A stretch of 64,000 nt of DNA from Clostridiales bacterium (lineage in GTDB: Bacteria > Bacillota > Clostridia > Christensenellales > CAG-138). Both the position numbers and the translations under genes were made by a program. Location of the stretch: positions 75,106 to 139,105 of the forward strand of contig JAAYUE010000013.1 in NCBI GenBank assembly GCA_012517905.1, written 5' to 3'. Of this stretch, positions 58,034 through 64,000 are shown in pieces. Position 1 is the stretch's first letter. Each line of letters opens with the position of its first letter. A model generated the notes under the pieces. It saw only the letters and a program-made list of their open reading frames with translations. It was not told the DNA's origin and did not search any database.

Positions 58034-59308
58034 ATGGGAATGACAATGACGCAGAAGATTCTCGCGGCGCACGCGGGGCTCGATCATGTCAGCGCGGGGC
58101 AGCTGATCAAGGCGAAGGTCGATCTGGTGCTCGGCAACGACATCACGGCGCCCGTCGCCGTCAACGAATTCGAAAAAGCGGGGATCGAAACGGTATTTGA
58201 CCGCGACAAAATCGCGCTGGTCATGGACCACTTCACCCCGAACAAGGACATCAAGGCCGCAGAGCAGGTCAAGGTTGTGCGCGATTTTGCAAAGAAGTAC
58301 AAGATCACGAACTTCTTCGACGTCGGCAAGGTCGGCGTAGAGCACGCGCTGCTGCCGGAGATGGGCCTCGTCAAGCCCGGCGACCTGGTCATCGGCGCGG
58401 ACTCGCACACCTGCACCTACGGCGCGCTCGCCGCGTTTTCCACCGGCGTAGGCAGCACCGACATGGCCGCCGGCATGGCGACCGGCATGTGCTGGCTGAA
58501 GGTGCCGACCGCGATGCGCTTTGTGCTCACCGGCAAGCTCAAGCCCTGGGTATCCGGCAAGGACGTCATCCTCCACATCATCGGCATGACCGGCGTGGAC
58601 GGCGCGCTGTATCAGTCCATGGAGTTCACGGGCGAGGGACTTGGCAGCCTGACCATGGAGGACCGCCTCTGCATGGCGAATATGGCCATCGAAGCGGGCG
58701 CGAAAAACGGCATTTTCGACTACGACGAAAAGACCGCTCAGTATGCAAAAGAGCACGGCTGCGCGGACTGGACGGTATACAAGGCCGACGCGGATGCGGA
58801 ATATACCCAAACCTACGAAATCGACCTTAGCGCCATCGAACCGACGGTATCCCTGCCGCATCTGCCGGAAAACGCAAAGCCGGTCTCCGACGTGGGCGAG
58901 ATCACCATCGACCAGGCGGTCATCGGCAGCTGCACCAACGGCAGAATCGAAGACCTCCGCGCGGCGGCGAAGATATTCGAGGGCAAGCACGTACACGAAA
59001 ACGTGCGCTGCATCGTCATCCCCGCCACGCAGAAGATCATGCTGCAGGCGATGGACGAAGGCCTGGTCAAGACGTTTATCGAGGCCGGCTGCGCGGTGAG
59101 CACTCCTACCTGCGGGCCATGCCTCGGCGGACACATGGGCATCCTCGCCAAAGGCGAGCGCGCCGTTGCGACCACGAACCGCAACTTTGTAGGCCGCATG
59201 GGCAGCACCGGCTCCGAGGTATACCTCGCGTCCCCGGCGGTCGCCGCGGCGTCCGCCATCGCCGGCAAACTCGTCACACCCGAATCCGTGTTAGGAGGCA
59301 AAGCATGA
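58034..59308 (+). CDS. leuC: 3-isopropylmalate dehydratase, large subunit
   Basis: Aconitase-family subunit with a [4Fe-4S] cluster. The 424 residues include [35 protein letters not shown] and CGPCLGGH, carrying the three cluster Cys. It is of the shorter archaeal/clostridial type. ATG at 58034 is after GGGAGGAG; a second ATG at 58040 is possible. The stop overlaps the leuD start (ATGA). Confidence 0.96.
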   Translation: MGMTMTQKILAAHAGLDHVSAGQLIKAKVDLVLGNDITAPVAVNEFEKAGIETVFDRDKIALVMDHFTPNKDIKAAEQVKVVRDFAKKYKITNFFDVGKVGVEHALLPEMGLVKPGDLVIGADSHTCTYGALAAFSTGVGSTDMAAGMATGMCWLKVPTAMRFVLTGKLKPWVSGKDVILHIIGMTGVDGALYQSMEFTGEGLGSLTMEDRLCMANMAIEAGAKNGIFDYDEKTAQYAKEHGCADWTVYKADADAEYTQTYEIDLSAIEPTVSLPHLPENAKPVSDVGEITIDQAVIGSCTNGRIEDLRAAAKIFEGKHVHENVRCIVIPATQKIMLQAMDEGLVKTFIEAGCAVSTPTCGPCLGGHMGILAKGERAVATTNRNFVGRMGSTGSEVYLASPAVAAASAIAGKLVTPESVLGGKA

Positions 59309-59796
59309 ACGCAACAGGAACCGCCATCAAATATGGCGACAATATCGATACGGACGTGATCATCCCCGCGCGCTATCTCAACACGAGCGACCCCAAAGAG
59401 CTCGCAAGCCACTGCATGGAGGACATCGACAAGGGGTTCCTTTCGCGCGTGCAGCCCGGTGACATCATGGTCGGCGGCAAAAACTTCGGCTGCGGCTCCT
59501 CGCGCGAGCACGCGCCGATCGCCATCAAGGAATCCGGCATCAGCTGCGTCATCGCGTCGACGTTTGCGCGCATCTTCTACCGCAACGCCATCAACATCGG
59601 GCTGCCGATCGTGGAATGTCCCGAGGCGAGCGAGAAGATTCAGGCGGGGGACAAGGTCAGCGTGGACTTCGACACGGGCGTTATCACAAACGTCACCCGC
59701 GGCGAAACCTATCAGGGCGAACCGTTCCCGTCGTTCATTCAGGGCATCATCGCCGCGGGCGGGCTCATGAACGCAATCAAGGCCGGCGCGCTGTAA
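59305..59796 (+). CDS. leuD: 3-isopropylmalate dehydratase, small subunit
   Basis: A 163-residue swivel subunit that pairs with LeuC. It has [15 protein letters not shown] and [15 protein letters not shown], standard for LeuD. AGGAGG is 5-6 bases before the ATG, which overlaps the leuC stop by 4 bases. Confidence 0.97.
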   Translation: MNATGTAIKYGDNIDTDVIIPARYLNTSDPKELASHCMEDIDKGFLSRVQPGDIMVGGKNFGCGSSREHAPIAIKESGISCVIASTFARIFYRNAINIGLPIVECPEASEKIQAGDKVSVDFDTGVITNVTRGETYQGEPFPSFIQGIIAAGGLMNAIKAGAL

Positions 59797-59810
59797 GGGG
59801 GAAGACTGCC

Positions 59811-60887
59811 ATGCATTACAACATTGCGGTCATCCGCGGCGACGGCATCGGCCCCGAAATCGTCGGCGAGGCGATCCGCGCGCTCGACGCGGCGGCCAAA
59901 CGATTTGGCTTCACGCTGAACTATCAGGACGTTTTGATGGGCGGCTGCGCCATCGACAAGACCGGCGTGCCGCTTCCCGAAGAAACGATAACCGTCTGCA
60001 AGAGCAGCGACGCCGTTCTGCTCGGCGCGGTCGGCGGCCCGAAATGGGACACGCTGCCGGGGCATCTGCGTCCCGAAGCGGGGCTGCTCGGCATCCGCGC
60101 GGCGCTGGGGCTCTATGCAAACCTTCGCCCGGCGGTGCTGTTTGCGCCGCTCAAGGACGCCTGCCCGCTGAAAGCGGAGATCGTAGCGGGCGGTCTGGAC
60201 ATCCTGATGGTACGCGAGCTCACCGGCGGCATCTATTTCGGCGAGCGCGGCAGAACCACAGGCGCAAACGGCGAAGAAGCCTACGACACCGAGCGCTACT
60301 CCGTCATGGAGGTGGAGCGCATCGGGCGCATCGGCTTCGAGGCCGCGAAAAAGCGCGGCAGCAAGCTAACCAGCATCGATAAGGCGAACGTGCTCGAAAG
60401 CTCCCGCCTCTGGCGCGAGACGATGCACCGCCTTGCCAAGGAGTATCCGGACGTGGCGTATGACGACATGCTCGTGGATAACTGCGCCATGCAGCTCGTT
60501 CGTAATCCCGCGCGTTTCGACGTGGTGGTCACAAGCAATATGTTCGGGGACATTCTTTCGGACGAGGCGAGCATGATCACCGGCTCCATCGGCATGCTGC
60601 CCTCGGCCTCGCTCGGCGACGGTACACTGGGGCTTTACGAGCCGATCCACGGCTCCGCGCCGGACATCGCGGGGACGGACGCGGCGAACCCGCTGGCGAC
60701 CATTCTCTCGACCGCGATGATGCTGCGCTATTCGCTGAACCAGCCTGTGGCTGCTGACGCGATCGAGCGCGCCGTACAGAAGACGCTGGAAGAGGGCTGG
60801 CGCACCGCGGACATCGCGGCGGGCAAAGAACACATCGGCACGCGGCAGATGGGGGACATCGTCTGCCGGATGATCGAAACGGCATAA
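59811..60887 (+). CDS. leuB: 3-isopropylmalate dehydrogenase
   Basis: NAD-dependent beta-decarboxylating dehydrogenase of leucine synthesis. The 358 residues include [39 protein letters not shown] and [16 protein letters not shown], all family motifs. AGGGGGAAG lies 8 bases before the ATG. Confidence 0.97.
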   Translation: MHYNIAVIRGDGIGPEIVGEAIRALDAAAKRFGFTLNYQDVLMGGCAIDKTGVPLPEETITVCKSSDAVLLGAVGGPKWDTLPGHLRPEAGLLGIRAALGLYANLRPAVLFAPLKDACPLKAEIVAGGLDILMVRELTGGIYFGERGRTTGANGEEAYDTERYSVMEVERIGRIGFEAAKKRGSKLTSIDKANVLESSRLWRETMHRLAKEYPDVAYDDMLVDNCAMQLVRNPARFDVVVTSNMFGDILSDEASMITGSIGMLPSASLGDGTLGLYEPIHGSAPDIAGTDAANPLATILSTAMMLRYSLNQPVAADAIERAVQKTLEEGWRTADIAAGKEHIGTRQMGDIVCRMIETA

Positions 60888-60902
60888 GGAAGGTGTGTTA
60901 CA

Positions 60903-61415
60903 ATGGAAGGAAGACCCATGAAACTGACGATGTCCGTTCTCGTGAAAAACCATGCGGGCATCCTGTATAAAGTCGTCGGCCTGTTTTCAAGGCGCGCATA
61001 CAATATCCACAGCCTCGCGGTCGGCACGACGAGCGATCCCGCGGTTTCGCGCATGACCATCGTGGTGGACGGGGACGAGGATATCTTCGAGCAGGTGGAA
61101 AAACAGCTCTGTAAGCTCATCGACGTCATCGAGGTCAAAATCCTGACCGAAGGCGAGTTCATCAACCGGGAGCTGATCCTTCTCAAGGTGAACGCGACCT
61201 CGGAAAATCGCTCGGATCTTCTCCAGATCACGAAGATCTTCGGCGCGAAGGTCATCGACGTGTCCCACGAGATGCTCATCGTGGAATACGCCGACACCTC
61301 CGATCAGGTCAAGCGACTCGAAGGCATGCTGGAACGCTACGGCATCCGTGAAACGGTGCGCACAGGCACCATCGCCATCGAAAACGCCCACGTGATGACG
61401 GGCAAGCAGGACTAA
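60903..61415 (+). CDS. ilvN: Acetolactate synthase, small (regulatory) subunit
   Basis: A 170-residue ACT-domain regulator of acetolactate synthase, giving feedback control by valine. The ACT domain is visible (LTMSVLVKNHAGILYKVVGLFSRRAYNIHSLAVG), then the C-terminal domain (RELILLKVNATSENRSDLLQITKIFGAKVIDVS). Two starts are possible: ATG 60903 after AAGGAAGG, and ATG 60918, also with an AAGG-type site. It is far from ilvB, five genes away. Confidence 0.95.
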   Translation: MEGRPMKLTMSVLVKNHAGILYKVVGLFSRRAYNIHSLAVGTTSDPAVSRMTIVVDGDEDIFEQVEKQLCKLIDVIEVKILTEGEFINRELILLKVNATSENRSDLLQITKIFGAKVIDVSHEMLIVEYADTSDQVKRLEGMLERYGIRETVRTGTIAIENAHVMTGKQD

Positions 61416-61505
61416 ACGCCGTTTCATGCCAACAAGGCATGTGATGACGCGAAATAAATCATGCAGGCGAAAGCCGAGCATTCAGAAAGTTGGAGGACAA
61501 ATCCC

Positions 61506-62498
61506 ATGGCTAAAATGTATTACGAAAGCGACTGCAATCTCGCGCACCTCAAGAACAAGACCGTCGCGGTCATCGGCTACGGCAGCCAGGGCCATGCGCA
61601 CGCGCTCAACCTCAAAGAGAGCGGCGTCAACGTCATCGTCGGTCTCTACGAAGGCAGCAAATCCTGGAAGATCGCCGAGGAAGCGGGACTCCGGGTCGCA
61701 ACCGCGAAGGACGCGGCGAAGGAAGCGGACGTGGTCATGATCCTCGTCAACGACGAAAAGCAGGCCACGCTCTATGCCGAAAGCATCGCAGACGGCCTGA
61801 CCGAAGGCAACACGCTGGTGTTTGCGCACGGCTTCAACATCCATTACGGCCAGATCGTGCCGCCCGCATACGTGGACGTCATCATGGTCGCCCCGAAGGG
61901 CCCGGGCCACACCGTTCGCAGCGAATATCAGCGCGGCGCGGGCGTGCCGTCCCTCATCGCGGTGCATCAGGACTACACCGGCAAAGCCAAGGAAACCGCG
62001 CTTGCTTACGCAGCCGGCATCGGCGCGGCGCGCGCGGGCATCCTCGAAACCACATTCCGTCAGGAGACGGAGACCGACCTCTTCGGCGAGCAGGCCGTGC
62101 TCTGCGGCGGCGTTACGGAGCTCATGCTGGCGGGGTTTGAAACGCTGGTCGAGGCGGGTTATGCGCCGGAAAACGCGTATTTCGAGTGCATCCACGAGAT
62201 GAAGCTCATCGTAGACCTCATCTATGCGGGCGGCTTCGAGCGCATGCGCTACTCCATCAGCGACACGGCGGAATACGGCGACTACGTCACCGGCAAGCGC
62301 ATCATCACCGAGGAAACGCGCAAGGAGATGAAGCGCGTGCTCACCGAGATTCAGGACGGCACGTTCGCCCGCAACTGGATTCTCGAAAACCGCGTCGGCC
62401 GTCCGCACTTCAACGCCATGAAGCGCCAGCAGGCTGAGACCGAACTTGTCAAGGTCGGCCAGCAGCTCAGAAGCCAGATGACCTTCCTGAAAAAGTAA
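61506..62498 (+). CDS. ilvC: Ketol-acid reductoisomerase (class I)
   Basis: A 330-residue class I enzyme that rearranges and reduces acetolactate. The Rossmann motif [17 protein letters not shown] is near residue 26, and the metal/active site residues lie in [26 protein letters not shown] and [13 protein letters not shown]. The loop after the second strand reads LYEGSKSW, where NADPH enzymes usually have an Arg. ATG at 61506 follows GGAGG by about 11 bases; it lies 90 bases after ilvN with a small ATGCC/GGCAT hairpin in the gap. Confidence 0.97.
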   Translation: MAKMYYESDCNLAHLKNKTVAVIGYGSQGHAHALNLKESGVNVIVGLYEGSKSWKIAEEAGLRVATAKDAAKEADVVMILVNDEKQATLYAESIADGLTEGNTLVFAHGFNIHYGQIVPPAYVDVIMVAPKGPGHTVRSEYQRGAGVPSLIAVHQDYTGKAKETALAYAAGIGAARAGILETTFRQETETDLFGEQAVLCGGVTELMLAGFETLVEAGYAPENAYFECIHEMKLIVDLIYAGGFERMRYSISDTAEYGDYVTGKRIITEETRKEMKRVLTEIQDGTFARNWILENRVGRPHFNAMKRQQAETELVKVGQQLRSQMTFLKK

Positions 62499-62569
62499 TG
62501 AAGCGGAGATGACGTCCGGCAGTTCTGCCGCCGACGTTATTTCCGAAGAAGCGACAAAGGAGTATTCGA

Positions 62570-63832
62570 TTGAGCGATCTTTCCAAGGCGAAGCTGCTTC
62601 TCGGCTCGCTGACGGTATATCGGTCTTTGCTGTCGGACGAAACGGTGTCCCGCTTTCTCGGCCTTCTATCGGACGCTGAGGGCGGAGACGCCGCTTCGTT
62701 CTGCCAAGCGTATGCCGCGTTTTTCAAGTGTCTCTCCGAGCAAAGTGCGGCGCTGGACTTCGCCGCGCATCTCGAAACACTCGTGCGGTACGATGACAAC
62801 GCGTTTTCGCGCGCGGCGGCGCGCGGAGTGGACGGGGCGGCCTACCGCCTGCTGAAGCAGGCGGCGCAGTTCGATCTCGAAGCGCTCAGCCTCGCCGCCG
62901 GAATCACCGCGTCGGCGCTCAAGTCGGACGCGCGTCTGCGCGCAGACGCCGCAGCCGCGGAGCTGATCGACCCTCTGCCGACATTTTTGAGCGAGCGCGC
63001 GCTGTTCCGGCAGGACGCCGCGTCGACCGTCGCAGAGCTTGAGGCGTTTTATCAGAAAAACGGATACGGCATATTCGCCGCGTTCGGCGCGTTCCGCTGG
63101 CTGGGCAGCCTCGTCGGCGTGCCGCATCCCGACCCTGTTCGGCTATCCGCCCTCAAGGAATACGAGTATGAGCGCGGGGTTGTCGCATCCAACACGCTGG
63201 ACTTCGTCGAAGGCCGCGGCGGCGGCAACCTGCTGCTCTACGGCGACCGCGGCACGGGCAAAAGCAGCACGATCAAAGCGCTTGGCAACGAATACCGCGC
63301 GCGGGGGCTGCGCATCGTGGAGGTCCCGAAGGAGCACATTACGGACCTGCCGGACATTCTTGAACTCCTTCGCAACGCGCCGCAGCGGTTTATCCTCTTT
63401 CTCGACGATCTGACCTTTTCCTCGGACGATGCGGCGTTTTCCGCGCTCAAGTCTATCCTCGAGGGCGGCGTCATCGCGCGGCCGGAGAACTGCCGCGTAT
63501 ACGCGACCTCCAACCGGAGGCATTTGGTGAAAGAGTCCTTCTCCGAGCGCGATGTGGACGACGTGCACGCCGGGGACACGATGCAGGAAAAGCTCGCGCT
63601 CTACGACCGATTCGACCAGACGGTGAACTTCTTTGCGCCGGATCAGGCAAGATATCTCGCCATTGTCCGCGCGCTGGCCGAAGAATGCAAGCTCATGGCG
63701 ACGCAGGACGCGCTGGAGCGCGGCGCGGTGCAGTGGGCTATCCGCGCGGGCGGAAGGTCGCCGCGCACGGCGAAGCAATATGTGGAGTGGGCGGCTTCAC
63801 GGCTGCAAAAAGGCGAAGCGATACTGGATTGA
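62570..63832 (+). CDS. DUF815 AAA-type ATP-binding protein
   Basis: A 420-residue protein. The C-terminal half is a AAA-like ATPase: LLLYGDRGTGKSSTIKAL (Walker A near 225), RFILFLDDLTFS (Walker B near 275), YATSNRRHLVKESF, and ARYLAIVRALAEE. The N-terminal half is alpha-helical and not recognised. DUF815 proteins are widespread in Bacillota and of unknown role. TTG at 62570 is the start: AAAGGAG is 7 bases upstream. It is 71 bases after ilvC and could be read from the BCAA operon. Confidence 0.88.
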   Translation: MSDLSKAKLLLGSLTVYRSLLSDETVSRFLGLLSDAEGGDAASFCQAYAAFFKCLSEQSAALDFAAHLETLVRYDDNAFSRAAARGVDGAAYRLLKQAAQFDLEALSLAAGITASALKSDARLRADAAAAELIDPLPTFLSERALFRQDAASTVAELEAFYQKNGYGIFAAFGAFRWLGSLVGVPHPDPVRLSALKEYEYERGVVASNTLDFVEGRGGGNLLLYGDRGTGKSSTIKALGNEYRARGLRIVEVPKEHITDLPDILELLRNAPQRFILFLDDLTFSSDDAAFSALKSILEGGVIARPENCRVYATSNRRHLVKESFSERDVDDVHAGDTMQEKLALYDRFDQTVNFFAPDQARYLAIVRALAEECKLMATQDALERGAVQWAIRAGGRSPRTAKQYVEWAASRLQKGEAILD

Positions 63833-63882
63833 CCCGGCAATCGTTCAGCTTGCCGCGCAGCTCGGTCTTCTGCGCAAAACAA

Positions 63883-63913
63883 CCGGCGATCCTGACACGC
63901 CGGCTGTTTTTTG
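63883..63913 (+). terminator. Terminator after DUF815 gene
   Basis: CCGGCG / CGCCGG (63883-63888, 63898-63903) and a following CTGTTTTTTG. The stem may extend with neighbouring A/T pairs. Confidence 0.85.
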
Positions 63914-63964
63914 AAAAGACGGGCCAATTCCCACCAGACGAGAGTTTAAGGAGATTTATTTCCT

Positions 63965-64000
63965 TTGGAAACAAGCAAGCGCAACAACTTTGTCCGCACG
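63965..64000 (+). CDS. Start of a gene cut by the window end
   Basis: AAGGAG at 63948-63953 is followed 11 bases later by TTG at 63965, then 11 more codons (METSKRNNFVRT). The NNFVRT stretch resembles the start of glutaminyl-tRNA synthetase (NFIRxIIDED), but 12 residues are too few to decide. Confidence 0.35.
   Translation, partial: METSKRNNFVRT

Overview
The window reads as chromosomal DNA of an anaerobic, GC-rich (well over 50% by eye) Bacillota, most likely class Clostridia. Evidence: the Gram-positive replicative polymerase PolC, RNase Y, a SpoVB/YabM-YabN-HU block, a T-box leader, a THF riboswitch, butyrate kinase, a tungsten-type aldehyde oxidoreductase, corrinoid one-carbon enzymes, and many GTG/TTG starts with strong Shine-Dalgarno (SD) sites. 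No prophage, IS transposase, integrase or CRISPR array was seen. The assignment is from gene content only; no database search was possible.

Layout. 1-4 kb: the end of polC followed by a 64-bp tandem repeat of its own 3' end, then rny and an M19 dipeptidase. 4.1-6.9 kb: a polar amino-acid ABC transporter. 7-8 kb: tRNA-Trp, a GC-rich repeat with a displaced tRNA-like 3' end, and a VanZ-like gene. 8-15.2 kb: an SPFH/zinc-ribbon protein (minus strand), then spoVB-like, yabN/mazG, HU, xpt and guaA. 15.5-17.7 kb: a lower-GC serine hydrolase, a small ACT-like protein and a flavodoxin. 17.8-22.2 kb: a surface O-acylation set (MBOAT, DHHW/AlgX-like, membrane-anchored RCC1-like protein). 22.2-24.8 kb (minus): MoaD-like, AOR and a four-cluster ferredoxin. 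24.9-30.9 kb (minus): AGPS-like flavoprotein, DUF1667, NAD/FAD oxidoreductase and GlpA-like dehydrogenase, with a palindromic operator next to a TetR gene. 31-38.3 kb (minus): one-carbon metabolism in two transcription units: FolT-FolC fusion and FchA under a THF riboswitch, then MetF, a corrinoid-activating ferredoxin/ATPase, a corrinoid protein and a pterin-dependent methyltransferase, with a divergent PucR-type regulator. 40-50.8 kb: mixed genes, two tRNA-Ser genes, and a 1.2-kb segment carrying a CPBP protease flanked by 61-bp direct repeats of the tRNA-Ser(GCU) 3' end; then butyrate kinase, DsrE-like/cupin genes, a DMT exporter with its MocR regulator, a GNAT protein and pyruvate kinase. 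51-62.5 kb: a nine-gene branched-chain amino-acid operon (cimA-ilvB-ilvD-leuA-leuC-leuD-leuB-ilvN-ilvC) behind a T-box. 62.5-64 kb: a DUF815 ATPase and the first codons of another gene.

The most unusual points are the triplicated polC tail (each copy encodes the clamp-binding C terminus, in a different frame, with mostly synonymous differences), the displaced tRNA 3' ends joined to a shared GC-rich repeat, the GlpA-like/AGPS-like redox cluster with a perfect palindromic operator, and a folate transporter-folylpolyglutamate synthase fusion under a THF riboswitch whose leader also holds a possible anti-SD sequence.
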